From NCBI GenBank assembly GCA_036273915.1, contig DASUGR010000255.1, positions 1 through 18,633 of the forward strand: a stretch of DNA of 18,633 bases, read 5' to 3'. Source of the stretch: PLA2 sp036273915. GTDB lineage: Bacteria > Planctomycetota > PLA2. This document shows positions 1-7,544 of this stretch, one piece after another (within the stretch, counting starts at the first letter, position 1; each line of letters opens with the position of its first letter). The notes under the pieces are model-generated. The model was not told the DNA's origin. It searched no databases and saw only the letters and a program-made list of their open reading frames with translations. The position numbers were made by a program, and so were the translations under genes.

Positions 1-2
1 TT

Positions 3-1838
3 TCGCTCCGATCGCTCCTCTCCCTCGCGCTCGCGGCATGCGGGGCGGAGGCGCCGGCGCCGGCGCCCCCGGTCGCGCCCGCCCGGGGGCTCGACTTCGC
101 GTTCGTCGACGTGGCGGGGGAGGTGGGCTACACGCTCCGGAACCGCTCGGGCCGCGACACGAGGAAGGAGTTCATCCTCGAGGCGATGCCGCCGGGCATC
201 GGCGTTGCCGACTTCGACGGCGACGGCTGGATGGATCTCTTCTGCCCGAACGGGAACGACATCGAGACCTACGACCGGCGGACGCGGAAGGTCGCACTCG
301 TCGCGGACGACCCGCCGCGCGACGAGCTCTACTGGAACGAGCGCGGGCGGTTCGCGCCCGGCGCCAAGGCCTCGGGGCTCGACGACCCCGGCTGGTCCTT
401 CGGCACGGTCGTCGGCGACGTCGACAACGACGGCGACCCCGACATCTTCCTCTGCAACTGGGGCACGAACCGGCTCTACCGGAACGACGGAGCGCGGAGG
501 TTCAAGGAGATCGCGGCCGAGGCGGGCGTCGCGGGCAGCGACCGGGGCTGGCACACGGGCGCCTGCCTCTTCGACTTCGACCGGGACGGCGACCTCGACC
601 TCTACGTCTGCCGGTACGCCGACATGTACGCCTACTTCGACGACCCGTCGCAGGTGGCGATCGACAAGGAGGGGCACCTCCACGGGCGCACGTGCGAGTG
701 GAAAAAGCTCAAGGTCTACTGCGGGCCCACGGGGCTGACGCCGCAGAACGACCTCCTCTACAAGAATCTGCTCGCGGAGACCGGCTCGCTCCGCTTCGAG
801 GACGTGTCGGACGCGATGGGGATCGTCCTCCCCTACGACGAGCGCTCGGCGACCGCGTCGTCCGCCGGGCCCTTCTACGGCTTCCAGCCGGTGTCGTGGG
901 ACGTCGACGGCGACGGCTGGCCCGACGTCTTCGTCGCGAACGACAGCGTGGCGAACCTGCTCTGGAGGAACGAGGGCGGCAAGCGGTTCGTGAACCGCGC
1001 CGTCGAGATGGGCGCCGCCGTCAGCCAGGACGATTTCCAACCCCAGGCGTCGATGGGCGTCGCGGTCGGCGACGTCAACATGGACGGGCTCCTCGACCTC
1101 ACGATCACCGAGTTCAGCCACGACCAGTTCAACCTGCTCCTCGCCGAGCGGCTGCCGAACGGGGTCACGCAGTTCAACGAGAAGGCCGCGCGCAGCGGGC
1201 TCCGCGAGCTGACCTTCCACAAGCTCGGGTGGGGGACGCTGCTCGAGGACTTCGACCTTGACGGGGACCTCGACGTCTTCTACGCGTGCGGCCACGTGTA
1301 CCCCGAGGTCGACGAGCCGATGTTCCTCGACCAGCACACGCCCTACCGCCAGACGAACCTCCTGCTCCGGAACGTCGACCCGCGGCGCATCCGCCTCGAG
1401 GACGTGTCGGCGCGCGCGGGCCCGGGGCTCCTCGTGCAGAAGGCGTCGCGCGCGGCGGTCCGCATCGACTTCGACAACGACGGCGACGCGGACATCGCGA
1501 CGACCGAGCTCAACGACACGCCGTGCCTCCTGCGCTGTGATCTCGCCGCGCCGCGCCACTGGCTGATGGTGCGGCTGCGCGGTCGCCCGCAGGCGGGGAT
1601 CCCGCTCGACGCGGCGGGCACGGTCGTGCGCGTGCGTGCGGGCGACCTCCTCCTCACACGCGTGCGGCTCCTCGGATCGAGCTTCCTCTCGAGCGAGGAC
1701 CCGCGGCTCGCCTTCGGGCTCGGGGCGAACGCGAGGGCGGACACGGTCGAGGTGACGTGGCTCGACGGGAAGACGACGACGCTCCGCGAAGTGGCTCCGG
1801 ACCGCGTGCTCGACATCCCGTACCCGGCGGACGAGTAG
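3..1838 (+). CDS. FG-GAP/VCBS-repeat lipoprotein with C-terminal ASPIC/UnbV domain (CRTAC1-like), 5' truncated by window edge
   Basis: The reading frame is open from base 3 and has no start in the window, so the N-terminus lies just upstream. The first visible residues form a hydrophobic stretch ending in LALAAC, a good lipobox, so this is probably a lipoprotein exported and anchored through that Cys. The GTG at 111 is internal to this frame and would remove the signal. Seven Asp-rich loops of the form DxDxDGxxD start near 210, 417, 573, 900, 1071, 1248 and 1467; these are the calcium-binding loops of a beta-propeller. A Cys-containing insert (CEWKKLKVYCGP, about 690-730) is typical of bacterial CRTAC1-like proteins. 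The end (about 1554-1826) fits the ASPIC/UnbV domain. Stop is TAG 1836-1838. Such proteins are extracellular or periplasmic and their ligands are mostly unknown. I infer adhesion or matrix binding rather than an enzyme. Family assignment is good; specific role unknown. Confidence 0.88.
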   Translation, partial: SLRSLLSLALAACGAEAPAPAPPVAPARGLDFAFVDVAGEVGYTLRNRSGRDTRKEFILEAMPPGIGVADFDGDGWMDLFCPNGNDIETYDRRTRKVALVADDPPRDELYWNERGRFAPGAKASGLDDPGWSFGTVVGDVDNDGDPDIFLCNWGTNRLYRNDGARRFKEIAAEAGVAGSDRGWHTGACLFDFDRDGDLDLYVCRYADMYAYFDDPSQVAIDKEGHLHGRTCEWKKLKVYCGPTGLTPQNDLLYKNLLAETGSLRFEDVSDAMGIVLPYDERSATASSAGPFYGFQPVSWDVDGDGWPDVFVANDSVANLLWRNEGGKRFVNRAVEMGAAVSQDDFQPQASMGVAVGDVNMDGLLDLTITEFSHDQFNLLLAERLPNGVTQFNEKAARSGLRELTFHKLGWGTLLEDFDLDGDLDVFYACGHVYPEVDEPMFLDQHTPYRQTNLLLRNVDPRRIRLEDVSARAGPGLLVQKASRAAVRIDFDNDGDADIATTELNDTPCLLRCDLAAPRHWLMVRLRGRPQAGIPLDAAGTVVRVRAGDLLLTRVRLLGSSFLSSEDPRLAFGLGANARADTVEVTWLDGKTTTLREVAPDRVLDIPYPADE

Positions 1839-1846
1839 GCGTCCCC

Positions 1847-1874
1847 GGGGGGAGGGGGCGCGGGGAAGGGGGGG
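1847..1874 (+). other. G-quadruplex-type run in the spacer before the GT-C gene
   Basis: Nine bases after the lipoprotein stop are four G runs of 6, 5, 4 and 7 bases separated by A, CGC and AA. This satisfies the usual G-quadruplex pattern on the sense strand, so it would be present in any read-through transcript. The rest of the 92-nt spacer (1839-1930) shows no promoter-like pair and no T-tailed terminator hairpin. Folding is inferred from sequence only. Confidence 0.5.
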
Positions 1875-1930
1875 CGCGCTCAAGCCGGACGCCGCCGCGG
1901 GTCGAAGTGTCCCCCGGAGCCCAGGGAGGA

Positions 1931-3490
1931 ATGTCCAGACGTTTTCTCGTCGCCCTAGCAGGGATCGCGCTCATCGCGTACTGCGTCGGGCTCGTCGTCT
2001 ACTCGGGGCGGTTCCCCGCGCCCGGGGAAGATGGCGTCGCCAAGGACCATGTGCTCCTCTTCGTCGGCGCGACCATGCTCGCGTCGCTCCTCCACGTGGG
2101 GGCCTGCGTCGCCGTGCACAAGACGCCGCCGCGGCTGCGGCACGTCCTGATCGTCGGCGCCGGCGTGCGCGTGCTCCTGCTCTTCGGGGCCCCGGGGCCG
2201 ATCCTCGAGGGCGATCCGGCGCGGCAGCGCTTCGACGCGCGTCTCGTGAACCAGGGGATCAACCCCTACGAGTTCGCGCCCGCGCACCTGCAGGACGAGG
2301 AGCCCAGCGACATCGCGATGACCGGCGCGTCGATCGAGCGGCTCACCCGCGCGCGCGCCGCGATGACGGCGAGCAGCGACGCGCCGCGGCCCGAGGACGT
2401 GCGCCGTCCGGACCTGCGCACGAACGCGACGCCGCTGCAGCTCTGGATCGGGGCGCTCTGCGACCGGTTCAAGCCCACCTCGACGCGCGGGTTCGCCTTC
2501 GCGATCCTCGTCGCCGACTCGCTGGCGATGTTCTTCATCATCCTCGCGCTGCGCGCGCTCTCCCTGCCGGTGGGCTGGGTGATCGTCTACGCCTGGTGCC
2601 CCGTGCTCCTCAAGGAGGCGTACTGCAGCCTCTCGGTCGACGCGTTCGTGATGCCGGCGCTCGCGTTCCTCGTCTGGTGCCTCGCATCCGGCAAGCGCCT
2701 CCTCGCGGGCGTGCCGCTCGCGCTCTGCGGGGGCCTCCGGTTCGCGCTGCTCGCGCTCCTCCCGGCCACGGGCCGCAGGGCGGGCATCCTCGGGCTGATG
2801 CTCGCGGCCGTGCTGCTCGTCGTGCCCTTCCTGCCGTTCCAGGCCCCCGAGGTGCCGATGCGGCGCTACGTGGAGGGCAACGTCCACGTCTGGCGGCACT
2901 ACGAGTACAACTCGATCCTCGAGAACCTGCTCCGCGGCGCCTTCGGCCGCTCGCCGAGCCAGGCGGAGAACTCGCTGACCATCGGCGGGCTCCCGCTGAT
3001 CGAGCCCGGGGACGCGCTGCACGCGTTCGTCTCCAAGGTGCTCGGCCTCGTCGTGCTGCTGGCGGTCCTCATCTACCTGATCGTCCGCTGGGGATACGGG
3101 ACCGAGGACGCGGCGGAATCGGGGCTCTCGGACCTCTTCGTGATGATCGCCGCGCTCCTCGTCGTGAGCCCGATCCTCACGCCCTCGCAGGCGATCTGGC
3201 TGCTGCCGCTCCTGGCCGTGCGCCCGGTGGGCCTCGCGTGGCTCGCGCTGCCCGCCCTCACGTGCCTCTCGTACCTGACGCACCTCGAGGGTCCGGACGC
3301 GTGCGACCTGACGATCCTCGACGGCGAGTTCTCGTACCGCGTGTTCGAGTACGGGGCGTTCGCCTTCCTGCTCTTCCTGGACCTGCTCTGGCGCCGCCGG
3401 ATCTTCCCGCGCCGCATCCGGGCCACCGTCTCGCGAGACCTCGGCGCGGGCTCCCCCGAGCACCAGCAGGAGCCGGCGCTCACGTACTAG
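1931..3490 (+). CDS. Multi-pass membrane protein, GT-C-fold glycosyltransferase-like (GT87/DUF2029-type)
   Basis: The 519-residue protein has about 11-12 hydrophobic segments. The first is at residues 5-25 and others lie near 40-60, 68-85, 195-235, 240-310, 363-385, 400-445 and 475-490. Glu93-Gly-Asp95 in the first large extracytoplasmic loop is followed by QGINPYEFAP (108-117). This resembles the acidic loop and 'GxNPY' motif of polyprenol-phosphate-dependent mannosyl- and glucosyltransferases. Later, CPVLLKEAYCSLSVDA resembles the conserved membrane segment of the same group. The likely role is transfer of a sugar from a lipid-linked donor on the outer face of the membrane; donor and acceptor are unknown. 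ATG 1931 is chosen because a purine-rich AGGGAGGA (1923-1930) sits directly before it, although that spacing is unusually short. An in-frame GTG at 1907 has no Shine-Dalgarno. Nothing ties it functionally to complex I. Confidence 0.62.
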   Translation: MSRRFLVALAGIALIAYCVGLVVYSGRFPAPGEDGVAKDHVLLFVGATMLASLLHVGACVAVHKTPPRLRHVLIVGAGVRVLLLFGAPGPILEGDPARQRFDARLVNQGINPYEFAPAHLQDEEPSDIAMTGASIERLTRARAAMTASSDAPRPEDVRRPDLRTNATPLQLWIGALCDRFKPTSTRGFAFAILVADSLAMFFIILALRALSLPVGWVIVYAWCPVLLKEAYCSLSVDAFVMPALAFLVWCLASGKRLLAGVPLALCGGLRFALLALLPATGRRAGILGLMLAAVLLVVPFLPFQAPEVPMRRYVEGNVHVWRHYEYNSILENLLRGAFGRSPSQAENSLTIGGLPLIEPGDALHAFVSKVLGLVVLLAVLIYLIVRWGYGTEDAAESGLSDLFVMIAALLVVSPILTPSQAIWLLPLLAVRPVGLAWLALPALTCLSYLTHLEGPDACDLTILDGEFSYRVFEYGAFAFLLFLDLLWRRRIFPRRIRATVSRDLGAGSPEHQQEPALTY

Positions 3491-3572
3491 CCGGCCCCCC
3501 GCGCCGCCTTTCGCCCGTCGGCGCCTCCTGCCGCCCTGCGACCCGCGGTCCAAGGCCTGAAGGCCCGATTCG

Positions 3573-3601
3573 TTGACGGTCCACGCCTGCGCGCCTATAT
3601 T
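3573..3601 (+). promoter_or_regulatory. Sigma-70 promoter of the nuo operon
   Basis: TTGACG (3573-3578) and TATATT (3596-3601) are separated by exactly 17 nt. Both boxes match the housekeeping consensus in 5 of 6 positions and stand out as AT-rich islands in very GC-rich DNA. Transcription would start near 3608, giving a leader of about 39 nt that contains the nuoA Shine-Dalgarno. No clear operator palindrome is visible around it. Confidence 0.75.
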
Positions 3602-3630
3602 CTTCGCCTTTCCTATCCTGCGGCACGATC

Positions 3631-3636
3631 GGAGGT
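3631..3636 (+). promoter_or_regulatory. Ribosome binding site of nuoA
   Basis: A full GGAGGT lies 10 nt before ATG 3647. The spacing is slightly long but the match is strong. It fixes the first gene of the operon and supports the assigned promoter, since the leader then contains a single good site. Confidence 0.7.
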
Positions 3637-3646
3637 TACGTCAGGC

Positions 3647-4072
3647 ATGCTTCCGCTTCTCGGCGGCGCCTTCCCCGACAACGGGCCCCGGGACTACTTG
3701 CCCGTCCTGCTGCTGCTGATCGTCGCGATCCTGGTGGCCGGCTCGCAGCTCCTCATCTCGTGGCTCTTGGGCCCGAAGACCAGGCCGAACCCGGTCAAGG
3801 ACTCCCCCTACGAGTGCGGCATCGAGCCGACCGGCGAGGCGCACACGCGGTTCAGCGTGAAGTTCTACCTCGTCGCGGTGCTCTTCATCCTGTTCGACAT
3901 CGAGATCGTGTTCCTCTACCCCTGGGCCGTCCATTTCGGCCAGGGGGCCGCGGACGGTCGCGGCAACCTCGTCCGCTTCCTCTTCGCCGAGATGCTCGTC
4001 TTCCTGCTGATCCTCTTCCTCGGGTGGTACTGGGTCGTCAAGAAGAAGGCGCTGGACTGGGAGGAGGCGTGA
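3647..4072 (+). CDS. nuoA: NADH-quinone oxidoreductase subunit A
   Basis: A 141-residue membrane subunit of complex I that sits at the junction of the peripheral and membrane arms next to the quinone channel. Three transmembrane helices are visible, near residues 18-41, 70-95 and 110-132. The conserved loop has SPYECG (Cys57), and TM2 contains FDIEIVF with its acidic residues. Length agrees with the family (E. coli 147). It is the first gene after the promoter, with GGAGGT upstream of the ATG. Its TGA (4070-4072) overlaps the GTG of nuoC by 4 nt. In most bacteria nuoB would follow here; it does not. The NuoA sequence itself looks ordinary, with no fused NuoB domain. Confidence 0.97.
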   Translation: MLPLLGGAFPDNGPRDYLPVLLLLIVAILVAGSQLLISWLLGPKTRPNPVKDSPYECGIEPTGEAHTRFSVKFYLVAVLFILFDIEIVFLYPWAVHFGQGAADGRGNLVRFLFAEMLVFLLILFLGWYWVVKKKALDWEEA

Positions 4073-4560
4073 GCGAGATCAAGGCCCTTCTCGACGCCGC
4101 CGCGGCGGAGGTCCCGGGCGTCCGGCGCATCGACGACCTCCGGGGCGACGAGGCGTTCGTCGCGGAGCCGGCGGCGCTCCGGCCCTTCGTCACCCGGCTG
4201 AAGGAGCTGGGTTTCGACTTCCTCGTCCTCGTGACGGCCTCGGACAACTACCTCGACGAGCCGCGGTTCGACGTCACCTGGCGGCTGCGGTCGGTCCCGC
4301 GGAACGCGGACGTTCGCATCAACGTGCCCGTCGGGGGCGAGGACCCGGAGGTCGACAGCGTCTGCGACCTCTATCCGGCGGCGAACTGGATGGAGCGCGA
4401 GACTTGGGACATGTTCGGCGTGCGCTTCCGCGGCCACCCGAACCTCGGGCGCATCCTCATGTGGGAGGGCTTCGAGGGCCACCCGCTGCGGAAGGACTAC
4501 CCGCTCCTCGGGAACACGCCGGGCACGCCCGGCTACGTGGGCAAGGGGGGGAAGCGGTGA
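4069..4560 (+). CDS. nuoC: NADH-quinone oxidoreductase subunit C (30 kDa)
   Basis: A 163-residue hydrophilic subunit of the quinone module that carries no cofactor and packs against NuoD and NuoI. The family signature is in the C-terminal third: ERETWDMFGVRFRGHP from residue 109, then EGHPLRKDYPL. It is separate from NuoD, unlike the fused NuoCD of E. coli. The GTG start at 4069 overlaps the nuoA stop in GTGA, which implies translational coupling; an upstream start would run deep into nuoA. The end overlaps nuoD by 4 nt (4557-4560). The protein starts directly with NuoC sequence, so no remnant of nuoB is attached. Confidence 0.96.
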   Translation: MSEIKALLDAAAAEVPGVRRIDDLRGDEAFVAEPAALRPFVTRLKELGFDFLVLVTASDNYLDEPRFDVTWRLRSVPRNADVRINVPVGGEDPEVDSVCDLYPAANWMERETWDMFGVRFRGHPNLGRILMWEGFEGHPLRKDYPLLGNTPGTPGYVGKGGKR

Positions 4561-5765
4561 GCGGCCAGGTGGACATCGTCCTCGACCGCCCGCAGCAGCC
4601 GAGCGAGCACCAGATCCTCAACATGGGGCCGCAGCACCCGTCGACGCACGGCGTGCTCCGCCTCGTGCTCGAGCTCGACGGCGAGATCATCGTGAACTGC
4701 ACGCCGGTCGTCGGCTACCTCCACCGCGCGATGGAGAAGATCGCCGAGTCGATGACCTTCAACATGTTCACGCCGTACACGGACCGGCTGGACTACCTCG
4801 CGCCGCTCGCGAACAACGTCGCGCTCTCGTGCGCGCAGGAGCACCTGCTCGGCATCGACATCCCGCCGCGCGCGAAGGCGATCCGCGTCATCTGCTGCGA
4901 GATGTCGCGCATCAGCGCGCACCTCCTCGGCCTCGGCGCCTTCGCGATGGACGTCGGCGCGATGACCGCCTTCCTCTGGTTCTTCCGCGAGCGCGAGAAG
5001 ATCTACAACCTGATCGAGCACCTCTCCGGCGCCCGCTTCACGACGAGCTACACGCGCGTGGGCGGGGTCGCCGCGGACATGCCGGAGGGCTTCCTCGACG
5101 AGCTGCGCGCGTTCGTCGACCAGTTCCCGTCGAAGGTGGAGGAGGTCGAGAAGCTCCTCACGACGAACCGGATCTGGGTCGAGCGGACGAAGGATCTCGG
5201 CGTGGTCACGCCCGCGGAGGCGGTCGCCTGGGGGCTCACGGGACCGAACCTGCGCGGGAGCGGCGTCGAGTGGGACTGCCGTTTGAAGCGGCCCTACCTC
5301 GCGTACGAGACGTACGACTTCGAGGTCCCCGTGGGCTCCGTCGGCGACGCCTACGACCGGTACCTCGTGCGCATCGAGGAGATGAAGGAGTCGACGAAGA
5401 TCCTCCGCCAGGCGATCGGGAAGATGCCCGGCGGCCCGGTCAACGTGGAGGACAGCAAGATCAGCCTCCCCAAGAAGAGCAAGGTGCTCATGGGGATGGA
5501 CGAGCTCATCCACCAGTTCATCCTCGTGACCGAGGGCCAGGACGCCCCGCCCGGGGAGAGCTACTTCGGCGCCGAGAACCCGAAGGGCGAGCTCGGCTTC
5601 TACTTCCGCTCGAAGGGCGGCGGCTACCCCGACCGGATGTTCATCCGCTCGCCGAGCTTCGTGAACCTGCAGATCCTGCCGAAGCTCGTGCAGGGCAGGT
5701 ACATCTCGGACGTCGTCGCGATCCTCGGGTCGCTCGACTTCGTGATGGGGGAGTGCGACCGGTGA
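4557..5765 (+). CDS. nuoD: NADH-quinone oxidoreductase subunit D (49 kDa)
   Basis: A 402-residue subunit of the [NiFe]-hydrogenase large-subunit family that forms the quinone head-group site with NuoB. MGPQHPSTHG occupies residues 23-32, and His31 and Tyr80 (in TDRLDYL) have the same 49-residue separation as the quinone-binding His38 and Tyr87 of Thermus Nqo4. The nickel-ligand cysteines of hydrogenases are absent, as expected for complex I. The C-terminus ends in DFVMGECDR, the usual end of the family. Start GTG 4557 overlaps the nuoC stop. It is followed by a 43-nt gap before nuoE. The quinone-site residues are intact, so the missing nuoB is not explained by decay of its partner. Confidence 0.97.
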   Translation: MSGQVDIVLDRPQQPSEHQILNMGPQHPSTHGVLRLVLELDGEIIVNCTPVVGYLHRAMEKIAESMTFNMFTPYTDRLDYLAPLANNVALSCAQEHLLGIDIPPRAKAIRVICCEMSRISAHLLGLGAFAMDVGAMTAFLWFFREREKIYNLIEHLSGARFTTSYTRVGGVAADMPEGFLDELRAFVDQFPSKVEEVEKLLTTNRIWVERTKDLGVVTPAEAVAWGLTGPNLRGSGVEWDCRLKRPYLAYETYDFEVPVGSVGDAYDRYLVRIEEMKESTKILRQAIGKMPGGPVNVEDSKISLPKKSKVLMGMDELIHQFILVTEGQDAPPGESYFGAENPKGELGFYFRSKGGGYPDRMFIRSPSFVNLQILPKLVQGRYISDVVAILGSLDFVMGECDR

Positions 5766-5796
5766 CGTGCCCCCGGAACCCCCTCTCTTCCCGCCC

Positions 5797-5801
5797 GGAG
5801 G
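5797..5801 (+). promoter_or_regulatory. Ribosome binding site deciding the nuoE start
   Basis: GGAGG lies 7 nt before ATG 5809. The alternative in-frame GTG at 5767 would add 14 Pro-rich residues unlike NuoE and has no Shine-Dalgarno, so 5809 is preferred. Confidence 0.7.
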
Positions 5802-5808
5802 CGCGCTG

Positions 5809-6282
5809 ATGGCGGACTTCTCGCCCGAGCTCGTCGCGACCATCCAGGATCTCTGGAAGCGCTACCCCGAGAGGAAGGCGGCGCTGCTGCCCGCGATGCA
5901 CCTCATCCAGAAGGAGCGCGGCGGCTGGTTCTCGCCGGAGACGATCAGGGACACCGCGGAGCTCTTCCAGGTGCCGGACATCCACGTGCAGGGCATCGTC
6001 GGCTTCTACGACATGTTCCACGCGGAGCCGGTCGGCCGCCACGTCGTGCGGCTCTGCAAGACGCTCTCCTGCAAGCTGCGCGGCGCGGACGAGCTGCGCG
6101 CGCACGTCAAGAGCGCCTACGGCGTCGACCACGGCCAGACGACGGCCGATGGCGCGTTCACGTTCCGCTGCTTCGAGTGCCTCGGCCACTGCACGACCGC
6201 GCCGATGATGCTCGTCGACGAGGAGCGCCACGAGAACCTCACCGTCGAGAAGCTCGACCGCGTGCTCGGGGGGCTCCGATGA
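5809..6282 (+). CDS. nuoE: NADH-quinone oxidoreductase subunit E (24 kDa, [2Fe-2S] N1a)
   Basis: A 157-residue subunit of the NADH-oxidising module with a thioredoxin-like fold. Cys83, Cys88, Cys124 and Cys128 give the pattern Cx4Cx35Cx3C of the N1a [2Fe-2S] cluster; ECLGHC-TTAP corresponds to the usual ECLGxC-xxAP. The N-terminal helical part includes GGWFSPETI and VQGIVGFYDMF, both family-typical. Length is close to E. coli NuoE (166). The stop overlaps nuoF in ATGA (6279-6282). N1a is thought to modulate electron flow at the flavin. An additional Cys121 is present near the second pair. Confidence 0.96.
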   Translation: MADFSPELVATIQDLWKRYPERKAALLPAMHLIQKERGGWFSPETIRDTAELFQVPDIHVQGIVGFYDMFHAEPVGRHVVRLCKTLSCKLRGADELRAHVKSAYGVDHGQTTADGAFTFRCFECLGHCTTAPMMLVDEERHENLTVEKLDRVLGGLR

Positions 6283-7544
6283 TCGGCGAGACGCGCGTCA
6301 TGCTCGAGCACGCGGCGGACCCCGCGCAGAGGACGCTCGCGGGGTACCGGAGGAACGGCGGCTACCAGGCGCTCGCGAAGGCGCTTCGCGAGATGAAGCC
6401 CGAGGAGGTCACGGAAGAGGTCCTGAAGTCGGGGTTGAGGGGGCGCGGGGGAGCGGGGTTCCCGACCGGCCGCAAGTGGAAGTTCGTGCCCAAGACGACG
6501 AAGCAGAAGTACATCTGCGTCAACGCGGACGAGAGCGAGCCGGGGACTTGCAAGGACCGGCAGATCATGGAGAACGACCCGCACCAGCTGATCGAGGGCA
6601 CGCTGATCGCGGCGTACGCCATCGGCGCGGGGACCGGCTACATCTACGTCCGCGGCGAGTACCCCCACTCGATCCGCGCGCTCGAGGACGCGCTCGAGGA
6701 GGCGCGCGGCGCCGGGCTCGTCGGCAGGGACATCCTGGGCTCGGGGTTCTCCTGCGACATCTGGGTCCACTCCGGCGCCGGCGCCTACATCTGCGGCGAG
6801 GAGACCGCGCTCCTGACCTCGCTCGAGGGGAACCGCGGCTACCCGCGCCTGCGCCCGCCGTTCCCCGCGGTCGAGGGGCTCTGGAAGTGCCCGACGGTCG
6901 TCAACAACGTCGAGACGCTCGCCTGCGTGACGCACATCCTGCGCCGCGGCGCGGCCTGGTTCTCGTCGCTCGGCTGCGAGGGCTCGACCGGGACGAGGCT
7001 CTTCTGCATCTCCGGCCACGTGAGGAACCCGGGCGTCTACGAGCTCGAGTGCGGCAAGTTCACGCTCCGCGAGCTGCTCATGGACCTCGGCGGCGGCACG
7101 CCGTCGGGCCGCCCGATCAAGGGCGTGCTGCCGGGCGGATCGAGCATGCCCGTGCTCACCGCGGCGGAGCTCGACGTCCGCTTCGACCTCGACTCGATCG
7201 CGAAGGCGGGGTCGAGCCTCGGCAGCGGCGCGATCATGGTCTTCGACGAGAGCGTGAGCGCGGTCGACGTCGCGCTGAACATCTCGCAGTTCTACTCGCA
7301 CGAGTCGTGCGGCCAGTGCACGCCGTGCCGCGAGGGGAGCGATTGGGTCCGCCTGATGCTCGACGCCGTGCGCCGCCGCGACGCGGGGGAGAAGGACCTG
7401 GCGCTGCTGCTCGACGTGCTCGACCGGATCGAGGGGAACACGATCTGCGCGCTCGCGGAGGCGTTCTGCTGGCCGGTCCGGAGCTTCGTGAAGAAGTTCG
7501 GCGCCGAGTTCGAGGCGCATGTCGCGGGGAGGGCGAGCGCGTGA
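6279..7544 (+). CDS. nuoF: NADH-quinone oxidoreductase subunit F (51 kDa, FMN, [4Fe-4S] N3)
   Basis: The 421-residue subunit that oxidises NADH through FMN and passes electrons to cluster N3. The flavin/NADH glycine-rich loop GRGGAGFPTG is at residues 55-64. A second glycine-rich segment, SGAGAYICGEETAL, occupies the middle of the Rossmann-like domain. The N3 ligands are Cys344, Cys347, Cys350 (SCGQCTPCREG) and Cys390, spaced Cx2Cx2Cx39C. The length is normal. ATG 6279 overlaps the nuoE stop, and the stop overlaps nuoG in GTGA. All catalytic features are intact, so the complex should accept electrons from NADH. Confidence 0.97.
   Translation: MIGETRVMLEHAADPAQRTLAGYRRNGGYQALAKALREMKPEEVTEEVLKSGLRGRGGAGFPTGRKWKFVPKTTKQKYICVNADESEPGTCKDRQIMENDPHQLIEGTLIAAYAIGAGTGYIYVRGEYPHSIRALEDALEEARGAGLVGRDILGSGFSCDIWVHSGAGAYICGEETALLTSLEGNRGYPRLRPPFPAVEGLWKCPTVVNNVETLACVTHILRRGAAWFSSLGCEGSTGTRLFCISGHVRNPGVYELECGKFTLRELLMDLGGGTPSGRPIKGVLPGGSSMPVLTAAELDVRFDLDSIAKAGSSLGSGAIMVFDESVSAVDVALNISQFYSHESCGQCTPCREGSDWVRLMLDAVRRRDAGEKDLALLLDVLDRIEGNTICALAEAFCWPVRSFVKKFGAEFEAHVAGRASA

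Noticed and set aside
1955..3553. A 532-codon minus-strand frame opposite the membrane protein.
   Set aside because: Arg/Glu/His-rich composition with no domain; the plus-strand frame gives coherent transmembrane helices and a GT-C-like motif.
4069..4560. Possibility that the missing NuoB is fused to NuoA or NuoC.
   Set aside because: Both proteins have family-normal length and begin and end where expected; neither has the cysteine pattern of NuoB.
4533..5843. A 436-codon minus-strand frame opposite nuoD.
   Set aside because: It is the complement of a clear NuoD with intact quinone-site motifs; the translation is charged low-complexity sequence.
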